64,000 bases of DNA, taken from assembly GCA_014695325.1 (NCBI GenBank), contig JACJNZ010000062.1:1-64000 (forward strand), written 5' to 3'. The stretch comes from Cyanobacteria bacterium FACHB-502. GTDB lineage: Bacteria; Cyanobacteriota; Cyanobacteriia; Elainellales; Elainellaceae. The translations under genes and the position numbers were made by a program. Shown one piece after another: positions 52,446-61,906 of this stretch. Position 1 is the stretch's first letter; each line of letters starts with the position of its first letter. The notes under the pieces are model-generated. The model was not told the DNA's origin, did no database searches, and saw only the letters and a program-made list of their open reading frames with translations.

Positions 52446-52946
52446 CTATGCTGGATTCACCCGCATCAAGGGCTGACCAAACTCAACAGGCTCGCCGTTT
52501 TGAACCAGGATTTCGACAATTTCGCCGCTGATTTCTGCCTCGATTTCATTCATTAGCTTCATGGCTTCAATAATGCAGACTGTCTGACCATTTCGGACTC
52601 GATCGCCCACATTTACAAACGCAGCTTCATCAGGAGCCGGAGCACGATAAAAGGTGCCGACCATTGGCGAGACGATTTCGACAAACTTCTCGGTCGAGCG
52701 GGGTGGCGGGGTTGGCGTTGGGGGAACGACGATCGGTGTGGCAGACGCGCTGGGCAGGGAGGGAATCGGAGCCAGGGCAACGGCAGTATCCGTCGATGGA
52801 GCCGGAGAAGTCGCCGGAGTATCACCGGGTTGAACGCCCTTACGAATTACCAGTTCAAAATCGCCGCTTTTGAGCGTAAATTCTGCAATATCAGTTTGAT
52901 TAATAACTGTTAATAAATCTCGGAGTTCGCTAAAGTTCAGTTCCAC
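52446..52946 (-). CDS. accB: Acetyl-CoA carboxylase biotin carboxyl carrier protein
   Basis: AccB carries biotin between biotin carboxylase and carboxyltransferase in fatty acid synthesis. The 166-residue protein starts with GTG. An N-terminal domain ([20 protein letters not shown]) is followed by a Pro/Ala/Thr-rich linker (about 40-85) and the biotinyl domain with the modified lysine in [20 protein letters not shown] and [18 protein letters not shown]. The length is normal. It lies downstream of efp on the same strand, an arrangement common in cyanobacteria and other bacteria. Confidence 0.97.
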   Translation of the reverse strand: MELNFSELRDLLTVINQTDIAEFTLKSGDFELVIRKGVQPGDTPATSPAPSTDTAVALAPIPSLPSASATPIVVPPTPTPPPRSTEKFVEIVSPMVGTFYRAPAPDEAAFVNVGDRVRNGQTVCIIEAMKLMNEIEAEISGEIVEILVQNGEPVEFGQPLMRVNPA

Positions 52947-53183
52947 GCTTGTTTTAACCGTTCTAGTCGAATGATTTTAAATGAGATGGCGTAGCGACTA
53001 ACAGTTGCGAAAAAGCAGGAGTGGAAAGGAATGTAAAGGCACGAGAAGTCCTGCATCACCACAATCGAACGATCGCGACATTTGACCTCAAGTTGCCTTC
53101 AATCTGCCTTGAAACTGATAGCTGGCTAACTGTTAATCGCTAAACGGATAATCGCTAAACGGATCGCGACGACGATCGCCAAA

Positions 53184-53741
53184 CTACTCCCGTCCCAGGT
53201 AGGTATCCGTGCGAGTATCAACTTTGATGCGTTCGCCTATCGAAATAAACAGAGGAACCATGACTTGCGCCCCGGTTTCGACGATCGCAGGTTTGGTGCC
53301 ACCCGTTGCCGTATCGCCCTTTACGCCAGGGTCGGCTTGCACGACTTCCAGTACAACTGAGTTGGGCAGTTCAACGTCAAGCACCTGGTTATTCCAGCGC
53401 ACCACGTTGACTTCCATCCCTTCTTTCAGGTACTTCACGCGATCGCCAATTTGCTTGGCATTCAGGCGACCTTCTTCGTAAGTTTCCATGTCCATAAAGA
53501 CGTAATCGTCGCCGTCCTTATAGGTGTGCTGCATTGTATTTTTTTCGATGACTGCCTGCGGGACAGTCTCTCCTGCCCGGAACGTTCGCTCAACTACGTT
53601 CCCGTTCTGCATATTTTTGAGCTTGGTTCGCACGAAAGCGGAGCCTTTACCAGGTTTCACATGGAGGAATTCCACAACCCGCCAGACGTTTCCGTCAAGC
53701 TCAATACTGACCCCGGGGCGAAAATCATTACTGGAAATCAT
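53184..53741 (-). CDS. efp: Translation elongation factor P
   Basis: EF-P relieves ribosome stalling at polyproline. The 185-residue protein has the three domains: KOW-like N-terminal [20 protein letters not shown] with [20 protein letters not shown], where the tip residue in PGKGSA (Lys) is the modification position, middle domain [10 protein letters not shown]-like ([14 protein letters not shown]), and C-terminal OB domain ending [17 protein letters not shown]. It begins at ATG 53741 and precedes accB by 237 bp on the same strand. Confidence 0.97.
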   Translation of the reverse strand: MISSNDFRPGVSIELDGNVWRVVEFLHVKPGKGSAFVRTKLKNMQNGNVVERTFRAGETVPQAVIEKNTMQHTYKDGDDYVFMDMETYEEGRLNAKQIGDRVKYLKEGMEVNVVRWNNQVLDVELPNSVVLEVVQADPGVKGDTATGGTKPAIVETGAQVMVPLFISIGERIKVDTRTDTYLGRE

Positions 53742-54003
53742 GAATCTTGCTGTGTTGGCAAAACGATCGGCAATTTATTTTACCGCTCCGAGGGAGACAT
53801 ATCACGAAAGGCAGAAGGAATTTGTTCACGCGCGATCGAACATCCTGCTGGGTTCGGCTCAGCAGGTCGAGATGAAATCCCTTCCATCGTTATGGGAAGA
53901 TGATGAGTGAAGTTTCTGGCTTGTGCGAATTTGAGTTCTGCAAACAGAAACCTCTTCAACGCAGTCCTGCTGAGCTATTTTGTTGAGCTTTTTAAAAATT
54001 TTC

Positions 54004-55200
54004 ATGAGTAGAACGCTTGCCCCTCTCAAAACCCTGATCGAGCGTCCGTCCTCCCAGTGCGGCAAAGGGTTTGCTTTCATTAGCCGTCTATTGAAAACAG
54101 GCATATCGCTGGTGCTGCTGATCGGGTTGCTCTGGAGCAGTGGAATCATCCTGCCGCCCGGAAGCCTGTTTGGTCTGGAGTGGAATCAATCTGCGCTGGC
54201 ACTGCCACCCGGAAATGCAATCACCGACGGTAAAGCTCTCCTGCGCTACGCCCTGCCGATCGACAATAAGCCCGTGCGCGATCTGCAGGTCAGCCTGGAG
54301 AGTATGTCGGAAGCACTGCGGGGTCGGCGGAAGGTGAGCGCGATCAATCGCAATCTGGATACTGCCGATCGCATCCTGAACATCAAACGTGATCCCCTGC
54401 TGGCAAGCGTCCCTGATGAGCATAAAGCAGAAGCAGAAGCCGCGATCGATCGGCTCAAGGCAGGCGTTGCCGACATACGATCGGCTGTTGAAAAGCAGGA
54501 CAAGGAAGCAATCTGGACAAAGCGCGGTCAGCTTCTCGATCAAGTGGGACAGCTAGAAGAACTGATGGTTGCCCAGTTTCCCTACGAAGTGCCAGAGGAA
54601 TACAGCAATCTGCCGCAGCTTAAAGGACGGGCAACCGTTGAGGTGCAAACCACTAAGGGTGATATGACACTGGTGGTCGACGGCTACAATGCGCCCATTA
54701 CAGCAGGAAACTTTGTCGATCTGGTGCAGCGCGGCTTTTATAACGGGCTGGAGTTCGTTCGCGCTGAAGACTTTTATGTAGCGCAGATCGGTGATCCCCC
54801 TGGCAAGGAAGAGGGCTTTGTCGATCCAAAAACGGGCAAATATCGGGCTGTTCCCCTGGAAATTATGGTGCAGGGCGACAAGGAACCGACTTACGGAGTC
54901 ACGCTGGAAGAAGCCGGACGCTATCTCGACCAGCCTGTGCTGCCTTTCTCGGCTTATGGCACGCTGGGCATGGCACGACCGGGAGAGGATAACAACGGCG
55001 GCTCATCGCAGTTCTTCTTCTTCCTGTTTGAGCCGGAACTCACTCCCGCCGGACTTAATCTGCTGGACGGTCGCTATGCTGTCTTTGGCTATGTGACGGA
55101 AAACAAAGAAGTGCTGGATAAAATTCGGGCAGGCGACAAAATTGTTTCTGCCAGAGTCGTGAAAGGCGCGGAAAACCTGGTTGAGCCAGAGTCGGCTTGA
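54004..55200 (+). CDS. Thylakoid lumen cyclophilin, CYP38/TLP40-type
   Basis: A 398-residue exported protein. An N-terminal hydrophobic segment (ISLVLLIGLLWSSGIILPPG) suggests export to the lumen or periplasm. A helical bundle follows (about 60-190: LQVSLESMSEALRGRRKVSA, KAEAEAAIDRLKAGVADIRS), then a cyclophilin-like domain (GDMTLVVDGYNAPITAGNFV, GFYNGLEFVRAEDFYVAQIG, GTLGMARPGEDNNGGSSQFF). This two-part layout is that of CYP38, which aids photosystem II assembly; plant CYP38 has little isomerase activity. ATG 54004 is chosen; a TTG upstream would add eight residues. thiL follows after 15 bp. Confidence 0.92.
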   Translation: MSRTLAPLKTLIERPSSQCGKGFAFISRLLKTGISLVLLIGLLWSSGIILPPGSLFGLEWNQSALALPPGNAITDGKALLRYALPIDNKPVRDLQVSLESMSEALRGRRKVSAINRNLDTADRILNIKRDPLLASVPDEHKAEAEAAIDRLKAGVADIRSAVEKQDKEAIWTKRGQLLDQVGQLEELMVAQFPYEVPEEYSNLPQLKGRATVEVQTTKGDMTLVVDGYNAPITAGNFVDLVQRGFYNGLEFVRAEDFYVAQIGDPPGKEEGFVDPKTGKYRAVPLEIMVQGDKEPTYGVTLEEAGRYLDQPVLPFSAYGTLGMARPGEDNNGGSSQFFFFLFEPELTPAGLNLLDGRYAVFGYVTENKEVLDKIRAGDKIVSARVVKGAENLVEPESA

Positions 55201-55215
55201 TCGATCCCGTCAATC

Positions 55216-56223
55216 ATGACCAAGGAAATTCGCGTACAGGATATCGGCGAACAGGGACTTTTGCAAAGACTGCAAAGCTTCTGTCCGCCGGATTTAATCG
55301 GGGACGACGCAGCCCTGCTCTCGATCGCCGCAGGACATTCGCTGGTCGTCACAACCGATACGCTGGTAGACGGCGTTCACTTTAGTGACCGAACCACCTC
55401 TCCCGCAGATGTAGGTTGGCGCGCTGTTGCCGCAAATTTGTCTGACCTAGCCGCAATGGGCGCAGAGCCGATCGCCCTCACTGTCGGACTGTGCCTGCCG
55501 GGAAGCGTAACTGTGAACTGGGTTGAGCAGCTTTATCAAGGCATGATTGACGGTTTGCAGCCCTTTCAAACCCCGATCGTCGGAGGCGATATTTGTCGAT
55601 CGTCCGTGATTAGTCTGGCAATCACCGCATTAGGACAGGTCAGACCCGCAGAAGCAATTCGGCGATCGATCGCCCAACCGGGAGATGCAATTCTGATCAC
55701 CGGATACCATGGAGCTTCCAGAGCCGGACTAGAGCTGCTGCTGAATTCCGAATTGGGCAATGCCCTGGAAAAAACGGCTTTCGATCGATTGGTTCAAGCC
55801 CATCAGCGTCCAATTCCGCGTTTGGATGTTGTTACCCTGCTCACAGACCTGCGAACCCAATATCCCGATCTGCGGGTTGCAGGTATGGACAGCAGTGATG
55901 GTTTAGCCGATGCGATCGTGCAAATTTGCCGCGCTAGCAGAGTGGGAGCCACGGTGAAGCGGGATCAAATTCCTGTTCCGCCTGAATTCACTCCTTGGGT
56001 CAGCAATGCTCAGGCGATCGAGTGGATATTTTACGGCGGTGAAGATTTTGAACTCGTGCTGTGTCTGCCGGTCGAGATTGCAGAAAAGCTGCTGGTGCAG
56101 TTAGGAGATGGGGCAGCGATCGTGGGAAAGATTACTGCTGAGCAAACGGTTTCACTGCAAAACGAGGATGCGATCGTTGAGCTTTCCCTCAATAGAGGAT
56201 TTCAGCATTTTTCCGTCCGCTAG
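55216..56223 (+). CDS. thiL: Thiamine-monophosphate kinase
   Basis: ThiL phosphorylates thiamine monophosphate to the active diphosphate cofactor. The 335-residue protein shows the PurM-like ATP and metal motifs: IGDDAALLSIAAGHSLVVTT (about 32-51), DTLVDGVHF, VGWRAVAANLSDLAAMGAEP (about 74-93), PIVGGDICRS, and the C-terminal VAGMDSSDGLADAIVQICR and YGGEDFELVLCLP. The length is normal. It starts 15 bp after the CYP38 gene and is probably co-transcribed with it; no TPP riboswitch is seen upstream. Confidence 0.96.
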   Translation: MTKEIRVQDIGEQGLLQRLQSFCPPDLIGDDAALLSIAAGHSLVVTTDTLVDGVHFSDRTTSPADVGWRAVAANLSDLAAMGAEPIALTVGLCLPGSVTVNWVEQLYQGMIDGLQPFQTPIVGGDICRSSVISLAITALGQVRPAEAIRRSIAQPGDAILITGYHGASRAGLELLLNSELGNALEKTAFDRLVQAHQRPIPRLDVVTLLTDLRTQYPDLRVAGMDSSDGLADAIVQICRASRVGATVKRDQIPVPPEFTPWVSNAQAIEWIFYGGEDFELVLCLPVEIAEKLLVQLGDGAAIVGKITAEQTVSLQNEDAIVELSLNRGFQHFSVR

Positions 56224-56306
56224 CTGCTTCAAAAGATTCAAACCTGCTGTCCTTGCCCGAACATGCCCGCCAATCTAATTTATTCTGATTTACAAAAAAG
56301 TCTGCA

Positions 56307-56329
56307 ATAAAAAAGGGGCTTTTGCCCCC
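56307..56329 (-). terminator. Rho-independent terminator of prs
   Basis: On the minus strand GGGGC-AAAA-GCCCC is followed by TTTTTTATT. It lies 43 bp after the prs stop; on the plus strand it could also assist termination after thiL. Confidence 0.82.
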
Positions 56330-56371
56330 GATTGTCTCTATCTTTTCAAGCAGTAGAACTGACGCTAAAGC

Positions 56372-57361
56372 CTAGCGAAACATACTGCTCACCGAACTGT
56401 CTTCATGAATCCGCCAGATTGCCTCACCCAGCAGATTTGCCACCGAAAGCACAGTAAGCTGCGGGAAGCGTCGGTCTTCAGTGACCGGAATTGTGTTGGT
56501 GACAATGATTTCTTCAAATAGTCCTGCCGAAAGTCGATCGATGGCTGGAGGCGAGAACACGGCATGAGTAGCACAGGCATAAACCTGGCTTGCGCCCTGC
56601 TGTCGCAGAATTCTTGCGCCCTCGCAAATCGTTCCTGCCGTATCAATCATGTCGTCTACCAAGATTGCCGTTTTGCCAGCGACATCTCCGATCACGTTCA
56701 TGACTTCGGCGACATTATGAGCTTGACGGCGTTTATCAATAATGGCAAGCGGGGCATCATTCAGCTTTTTGGCAAAGGCTCTTGCCCGTGCCACACCGCC
56801 CACGTCTGGCGAAACGACTACCACATCGCTCAGATTCTTGGCGTTCAGGTAATCCAGAATCACCGGAGAACCGTAAACGTGATCAAAGGGAATGTCAAAG
56901 TAGCCCTGGATTTGGGCTGAGTGCAGATCCATTGCCAGAATTCGGTTTGCGCCTGCCTGGGTAATCAAATTGGCAACCAGTTTGGCTGTGATCGATTCTC
57001 GTCCGGCAGTTTTGCGATCGGCTCTCGCATAGCCGTAGTAAGGAATGACGGCCGTAATTTGACGCGCCGAAGCACGACGGCAGGCATCAATCATAATGAG
57101 CAACTCCATCAGGTGATCGTTCACCGGACAGCAGCTGGGTTGCATCAAGTAGACATCACAGCCGCGAATCGACTCTTGGATCTGGATATAGATTTCGCCG
57201 TCTGCAAACCGTTTGCGAACCATCGGACCCAAATCCATCCCCAAGTAATGGGCAACTTCATGGGCTAGCGGCAAATTAGCAGATCCAGAAAACAACCGAA
57301 GGCGATGATCTGAGAGATCAATACGAGGATGCTGAAGGGTAAGAGTTGCAGTGCTGATCAC
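56372..57361 (-). CDS. prs: Ribose-phosphate pyrophosphokinase
   Basis: Prs makes PRPP from ribose 5-phosphate and ATP for nucleotide, histidine and tryptophan synthesis, supplying the Apt enzyme in this window. The 329-residue protein has the normal landmarks: RKRFADGEIYIQIQESIRGC, YGYARADRKTAGRESITAKL, MDLHSAQIQGYFDIPFDHVY, VSPDVGGVARARAFAKKL, and the PRPP loop ILVDDMIDTAGTICEGARIL. The start is GTG 57361, giving a 20-residue N-terminal extension before IDLSDHRLRLFSGSAN. Terminator downstream is clear. Confidence 0.97.
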   Translation of the reverse strand: MISTATLTLQHPRIDLSDHRLRLFSGSANLPLAHEVAHYLGMDLGPMVRKRFADGEIYIQIQESIRGCDVYLMQPSCCPVNDHLMELLIMIDACRRASARQITAVIPYYGYARADRKTAGRESITAKLVANLITQAGANRILAMDLHSAQIQGYFDIPFDHVYGSPVILDYLNAKNLSDVVVVSPDVGGVARARAFAKKLNDAPLAIIDKRRQAHNVAEVMNVIGDVAGKTAILVDDMIDTAGTICEGARILRQQGASQVYACATHAVFSPPAIDRLSAGLFEEIIVTNTIPVTEDRRFPQLTVLSVANLLGEAIWRIHEDSSVSSMFR

Positions 57362-57968
57362 GACAGTTCCTCAGGCGACAGTCAGGGAAATATTAGCATC
57401 ATCGGAGCAGTATCATCTCTTGGTAGTTGTACGGATACTAAAAAGTGAATTGACACTAGCACTGTACTTTGATTGCTGCAGGCGGCTAAAGATTCCGCAA
57501 TCAACAAGATTGAAGTTATCTTCCAGGCTTCTGCTGCCAAATCGTTTGACATTCGTAAAAATTGACCTTCTTAAGCTGAAAGCCAGAGTAGTAACGCCTT
57601 GAAAAGAAACAATCGAATCCTGCTATAACCAAATCTCGCGCTAAGCCTAATACAGACCAGTTTAAAACTCTAAAGAAACAATAAAACTGCTTTGAAGATT
57701 TTAAGTGAACTGAATCACTCTTTTACTTTACCAACTCAACCTTCTGAATGGGAGAAGGCAAACAATTTATATAGAATTTATAATGCTGAGCAGCAATTCT
57801 ATAGAGTATGAGAGGAATAACGAAACAGATCGTGACGCAAAAACTGGATTGCCGTTACTTATCGGTCCGCAATCCCTCTCAACCCACCAAACTGAGCTTG
57901 TTGCGTGACTTACTCGGTTTAACCCGATCGTCTTAGCTTGATCAAACGACCTTGATCACTCGATCAAC
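57362..57968. other. Intergenic region between prs and psb30
   Basis: About 600 bp, A/T-rich, with no supportable gene. The frame 57351-57602 resembles no family. The prs promoter must lie near 57400-57600. No RNA motif was recognised. Confidence 0.45.
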
Positions 57969-58100
57969 TTACAGATCGCCGCCCCGAAAAGCCAGCACAA
58001 AAATCACTGCCGGACCTGCAATCACAATCAGCGCTAGCATGGTGAGCTGCGCGATCGTCTCAAAGTTAATGTTGCCAAGAACACTCGTAATGAAATCCAT
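57969..58100 (-). CDS. psb30: Photosystem II protein Psb30 (Ycf12)
   Basis: A 43-residue single-span thylakoid protein, missed by ORF length cut-offs. The sequence runs [20 protein letters not shown], then [20 protein letters not shown] and GDL. The INFExIAQLTMxA...AGPxxIFxLAxRxG pattern agrees closely with cyanobacterial Psb30. Psb30 sits at the edge of the photosystem II core near PsbJ/PsbK/cytochrome b559 and stabilises the complex under strong light. ATG 58100 has a near-perfect GGGAGGAG ribosome site six bases upstream. Monocistronic. Confidence 0.93.
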   Translation of the reverse strand: MDFITSVLGNINFETIAQLTMLALIVIAGPAVIFVLAFRGGDL

Positions 58101-58153
58101 TGCTCCTCCCGACTAACCCGAATAATTGATTGTTATTTGAACAGCTTATCTGG

Positions 58154-58159
58154 ATTGTA
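58154..58159 (-). promoter_or_regulatory. Possible -10 element of psb30
   Basis: TACAAT on the minus strand, 54 bp before the psb30 start, is one base from TATAAT. A -35 element is not clear, as often in cyanobacterial photosystem promoters. Confidence 0.35.
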
Positions 58160-58312
58160 TTTTACACGGTTCTTGCCCTCTTGCAGGTAGAGAATTCTGA
58201 TCGAGCTAACTTCAGGCAAATTGCCACAAACCATGAGCAGCAATCTAATGGCAGACTCACACTCAGAACCGCTAAGCTCGAATAGAGATATTCAATGGGG
58301 TAGACCAGAGCA

Positions 58313-58666
58313 ATGGCGACTTGGCAATGTGTAAAGCAGTGTGGTGCGTGCTGCCAGCTTGATCCAGACGATCGACCCGATTTAGAAACATACCTTGCGC
58401 CAGAAGAACTCCTGCTCTATATGAGTTTGGTCGGTGAAGACGGCTGGTGCATTCACTTTGATCATGCGCTGCGCGAATGCCGTATTTACGCCGATCGTCC
58501 CCGTTTCTGCCGGGTGCAGCCGGATGTATTTCAGGATCTCTACGACGTGGAGCCAGAGGAATTAAGCGATTTTGCGATCGACTGCTGCGTTCAGCAAATT
58601 GAAGCAGTATATGGTGATAGAAGTCTAGAGCTGCTGCGGTTTGAGCGATCGATCGAGCAGGACTGA
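58313..58666 (+). CDS. YkgJ family cysteine cluster protein
   Basis: A 117-residue cytosolic protein with the YkgJ CxxxCxxCC motif near the start (CVKQCGACCQLDPDDR), followed by WCIHFDHALRECRIYADRPR with two further cysteines and FCRVQPDVF, and a C-terminal AIDCCVQQI pair. The eight cysteines suggest metal or iron-sulfur binding. The family's biological role is not known. It precedes the split UPF0016 exporter genes in the same direction but 99 bp apart. Confidence 0.88.
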   Translation: MATWQCVKQCGACCQLDPDDRPDLETYLAPEELLLYMSLVGEDGWCIHFDHALRECRIYADRPRFCRVQPDVFQDLYDVEPEELSDFAIDCCVQQIEAVYGDRSLELLRFERSIEQD

Positions 58667-58765
58667 GCTGTAAAGAAATGAGGGAAAAGTTCAGCGGGGG
58701 ATTGCTTTTCTAGTCACAGTCAGACAAAATGAAAAGAAAATGAAATGGCTGAGGTGTACTGACTC

Positions 58766-59236
58766 GTGCAATCTCTCTCTGTCCCTTCCACCACTGCTGA
58801 AACCTCTTTGGATCGTTTAGAAGCTGCGCTTTCTCACTCTGAGGCGATTGTTATTGAGTCTGATGCCGAGTCGAGTTTGACAGAATCTGCTGCAAACCAG
58901 TCGGAGAGCTGGTCTAACCCAGTCATTGCTGATTCCGCCGAAGAACCCGCCTGGAAACTGCACCTGAAAGTTTTTACCTCCACCTTTTTTACGATCTTCC
59001 TGGCTGAACTGGGCGACAAAACTCAGGTGACAACCCTGCTGATGGCGGCAGAATCTCACTCGCCCTGGATTGTGTTTGCCGGAGCAGGCGCGGCACTGGT
59101 TGCAACGAGCGCGATCGGAGTTTGTCTGGGCTGCTGGTTGGCAAAGCGCGTTGCGCCCCGTGTGCTAGAGCGATCGGTCGGCATCCTGCTGCTGGGAATT
59201 TCGGCGCTGCTGATATTGGATGTCGTCCGGGGTTAA
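58766..59236 (+). CDS. UPF0016/GDT1 family cation exporter, first half-size subunit
   Basis: A 156-residue membrane protein starting with GTG. About 70 hydrophilic residues come first, then one GDT1 unit: FTSTFFTIFLAELGDKTQVT (the ELGDKT metal-binding motif, about residues 72-91) and two more membrane helices (GAALVATSAIGVCLGCWLAK, GILLLGISALLILDVV). Full-length relatives (plant PAM71, cyanobacterial Mnx) have two such units and move manganese or calcium into the thylakoid lumen or out of the cell. Here the second unit is a separate gene 34 bp later. Such half-size pairs have been described in filamentous cyanobacteria as hemi-manganese exchangers. Confidence 0.9.
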   Translation: MQSLSVPSTTAETSLDRLEAALSHSEAIVIESDAESSLTESAANQSESWSNPVIADSAEEPAWKLHLKVFTSTFFTIFLAELGDKTQVTTLLMAAESHSPWIVFAGAGAALVATSAIGVCLGCWLAKRVAPRVLERSVGILLLGISALLILDVVRG

Positions 59237-59270
59237 GGCAAGAGGCGAAGCACACACAGGCGAAGCAAAA

Positions 59271-59588
59271 ATGGAATGGCACTTGCTGGGATTGAGCTTT
59301 ATTACCGTGTTTTTGTCGGAGCTGGGCGATAAAAGCCAGCTTGCTGCAATTGCGCTGAGCGGTCGATCGCGATCAATCAAAGCAGTCTTTCTGGGAACTG
59401 TTGCGGCTCTGGTACTGGCGAGTTTCCTGGGGGTGCTGCTGGGTGGCGGACTGTCTCAGCTTTTGCCTGTGCGGTGGGTTAAAGCAGTGGCAGCGATCGG
59501 ATTTTCAATCATGGCGATCAGACTGCTACGAGGAACGGCTGAAGCTTCGTCTGATTGTGATGAGCATTCTCCTGGATTACTGGAGTAA
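59271..59588 (+). CDS. UPF0016/GDT1 family cation exporter, second half-size subunit
   Basis: A 105-residue protein with the second GDT1 unit: LSFITVFLSELGDKSQLAAI (ELGDKS motif, about residues 7-26), VFLGTVAALVLASFLGVLLG and VRWVKAVAAIGFSIMAIRLL. ATG 59271 is chosen; the frame also opens at 59220 inside the end of the first-half gene and would add 17 hydrophilic residues. It is presumably a heterodimer partner of the upstream protein forming one manganese/calcium pathway with opposed ELGDK motifs. Confidence 0.9.
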   Translation: MEWHLLGLSFITVFLSELGDKSQLAAIALSGRSRSIKAVFLGTVAALVLASFLGVLLGGGLSQLLPVRWVKAVAAIGFSIMAIRLLRGTAEASSDCDEHSPGLLE

Positions 59589-59763
59589 TCCCGATTAGGG
59601 TGAAAGTAGGGCAGAAATGAGTTTTGCAGCATCATTTTGCAGCGCTAGAAGCATTGCAGTCTTGAGGCGATCGCCCCTGGGTGAAATTGACGAACCAATC
59701 GACTTGAATCAAAGCTAAAGTTTTAATTAAAGTTAAGAAGCTTTGAAGCGAGTCTTTCCCAGA

Positions 59764-60468
59764 ATGCTGCGAATCATCACCGATTTCGATGGTCCGATCA
59801 TGGATGTCTCCGAGCGGTACTACCGGGTGTATCAGTTTTGCCTGGAAAGTATCCGGCGGGCGGAGCAGCCGATTCACATCCTGACCAAAGCAGAATTTTG
59901 GCACTGCAAACGATCGCAGATTCCCGAACGCGAGATTGGCAGACGATCGGGACTGGACGAAACCCAGGCACTTGAATTTGCCCGGCTACGAAAGCAAACC
60001 GTTCACACGCTGCCTTATCTGGTACATGATGTCGTCGTGCCGGGGGCGATCGAAGGTCTGGAGCGGATTCAGCAGGCAAAGATTGAGCTGGTGGTGATGA
60101 CGATGCGACGGGTGCAGGAGCTAGATGCTGCGCTGCATCAGTACAGTTTAGAACGCTTTTTTCCGCTGCGCTGCCGCTATTGCCTCAGCAACGACTATGC
60201 CAAAACCAGCGACGTGCAGGACAAGACGCTGCTTATGGGTCAGGCACTGCTGGAACTGCCGTCCGTGCCGCAAACCTGGATGATTGGCGATACCGAAGCC
60301 GACATTCTCTCTGCTCAAGCACATGGGCTTCCGGTGGTGGCAGTGTTATCAGGGATTCGCGATCGCACTCAGCTTGCCCAACACCACCCGAACGCGATCG
60401 TTAGTCATCTGGGAGCCGCGCTAGACTACATTTTGAATCATGCGTCGCTGACAGCAATCAGCAGCTAA
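59764..60468 (+). CDS. HAD superfamily hydrolase
   Basis: A 234-residue phosphatase-like protein. HAD motif I is ITDFDGPIMDVSERYY (about residues 5-20; nucleophile Asp and general acid Asp, though the second is replaced: DFDGP is followed by I-M-D). Motif II is LVVMTMRRVQEL, and motif IV is TWMIGDTEADILSAQAHGLP (about 178-197). A helical cap lies between. The pattern resembles small phosphoglycolate-phosphatase-like enzymes of cyanobacteria, but the substrate is unknown. The ATG at 59764 is preferred to TTG 59743. Confidence 0.85.
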   Translation: MLRIITDFDGPIMDVSERYYRVYQFCLESIRRAEQPIHILTKAEFWHCKRSQIPEREIGRRSGLDETQALEFARLRKQTVHTLPYLVHDVVVPGAIEGLERIQQAKIELVVMTMRRVQELDAALHQYSLERFFPLRCRYCLSNDYAKTSDVQDKTLLMGQALLELPSVPQTWMIGDTEADILSAQAHGLPVVAVLSGIRDRTQLAQHHPNAIVSHLGAALDYILNHASLTAISS

Positions 60469-60543
60469 CTGTCCTTCCTGCTGGGCTGGCACGATCGCTG
60501 ACGCTTGCGTAAAATCGCCTTAACTGTACTCCAGGCTGAATGT

Positions 60544-61740
60544 ATGACCAGCAGACCGTCCCGATCGCCTTCCAAACTGAGTTTCACTGCTTCCCCGACT
60601 GCATCCACCACGGTTAATGCTGCGGTAGAGGAAGAAGATTCCTACTTGGATGACTACTATTTTGATGAGCCGGGCAGCATGCCAGGGACTTTGACGATCG
60701 AGGCAGATGCATCGCCGCCCACGATTTTTCTAATCGACTACAAAGAGGACAATGCCGTTCGTCTCAAAATCGACGCGCCTGAGGAATGTACGCCTTATCT
60801 AGATACCGAATCCGTGTCCTGGGTAGATGTGCAGGGGTTGGGCAGCGAGAATGTCCTGCGGCGATTGGGTCAGGTTTTTGATCTGCATCCGCTGGTGCTT
60901 GAGGATGTGGTTAACGTGCCGCAGCGTCCCAAAGTCGAAGAATACGACGATCAGCTTTTATTTATTGCCCGCATGGTTTGCCTGAAGGATGATGAGCGCG
61001 GCTTTGTCAGTGAACAGGTGAGCTTTATTTTGGGTAAACATTATCTGCTCACTGTGCAGGAAGAACCGGACTACGACTCGTTTGGTCCAGTTCGAGAGCG
61101 GATTCGCGGCAACAAGGGCACGATTCGCAAACACGGCGCAGATTACCTTGCCTATGCCCTGCTCGACGCGTTGATCGATGGCTTCTTTCCAGTTCTAGAG
61201 GCCTACGGTGAAGCACTTGAGGAGCTGGAGGATGAGGTTGTCTCTAATCCCACCCGGCAAAGTCTGGAAAAGATTCACCGAATTAAGCGAGAACTGTTAG
61301 CCCTGCGGCGTGCCATTTGGCCCCAGCGAGACGCAATCAGCGTTTTGATTCGCGACAGCAATGATTTAGTCAGCAGCGAGGTGCAGGTGTACTTGCGAGA
61401 CTGCTATGACCATGCCGTTCAGGTTCTAGATATGGTGGAAACCTATCGAGAAGTGGCATCGAGCCTGATGGATGTGTATGTTTCTTCGGTTGGCAACCGC
61501 ATGAATGAAGTGATGAAGCTGCTGACGATGATTTCGACCGTTTTTATTCCCCTCACCTTTATTGTCGGGATCTACGGGATGAACTTCAATACTGAAAAAT
61601 CGCCACTGAACATGCCGGAGCTGAACTGGTACTGGGGCTATCCTGTCTGTCTTGCAGTAATGGCGGTTATTGCGGCAGCTCTGATCTTCTATTTTTATCG
61701 ACGTGGCTGGTTTGAGAATTTCTCAGGCATCAAGGAGTAG
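60544..61740 (+). CDS. corA: Magnesium/cobalt transporter CorA
   Basis: A 398-residue pentameric magnesium channel of the plasma membrane. The cytosolic domain has SWVDVQGLGSENVLRRLGQV, LVLEDVVNVPQRPKVEEYDD and a long stalk helix (MDVYVSSVGNRMNEVMKLLT). Two C-terminal membrane segments flank the selectivity motif: TVFIPLTFIVGIYGMNF with GMN, then WYWGYPVCLAVMAVIAAALI. An N-terminal tail of about 50 Ser/Thr- and acid-rich residues precedes the domain. ATG 60544 is chosen over a TTG 39 bp upstream. Confidence 0.95.
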   Translation: MTSRPSRSPSKLSFTASPTASTTVNAAVEEEDSYLDDYYFDEPGSMPGTLTIEADASPPTIFLIDYKEDNAVRLKIDAPEECTPYLDTESVSWVDVQGLGSENVLRRLGQVFDLHPLVLEDVVNVPQRPKVEEYDDQLLFIARMVCLKDDERGFVSEQVSFILGKHYLLTVQEEPDYDSFGPVRERIRGNKGTIRKHGADYLAYALLDALIDGFFPVLEAYGEALEELEDEVVSNPTRQSLEKIHRIKRELLALRRAIWPQRDAISVLIRDSNDLVSSEVQVYLRDCYDHAVQVLDMVETYREVASSLMDVYVSSVGNRMNEVMKLLTMISTVFIPLTFIVGIYGMNFNTEKSPLNMPELNWYWGYPVCLAVMAVIAAALIFYFYRRGWFENFSGIKE

Positions 61741-61906
61741 CGCGATGCGAAGCAGTTTTCCCTGCCGAGTGATTGGTAAGCGGATCACTGGAAAGCTCCT
61801 AAAGCGATCGAAAACAGAATCGTTCACTGAAATCAAAGACCGCTCGACTAAGAATGATAGGATCTCAAACTGCAAGCCCGAATTTTAGAAGAACTCCGAA
61901 AACTCT

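Noticed and set aside
57351-57602. 83-residue frame upstream of prs
   Set aside because: It begins inside the prs start region on the other strand, has no ribosome site and no recognisable pattern.
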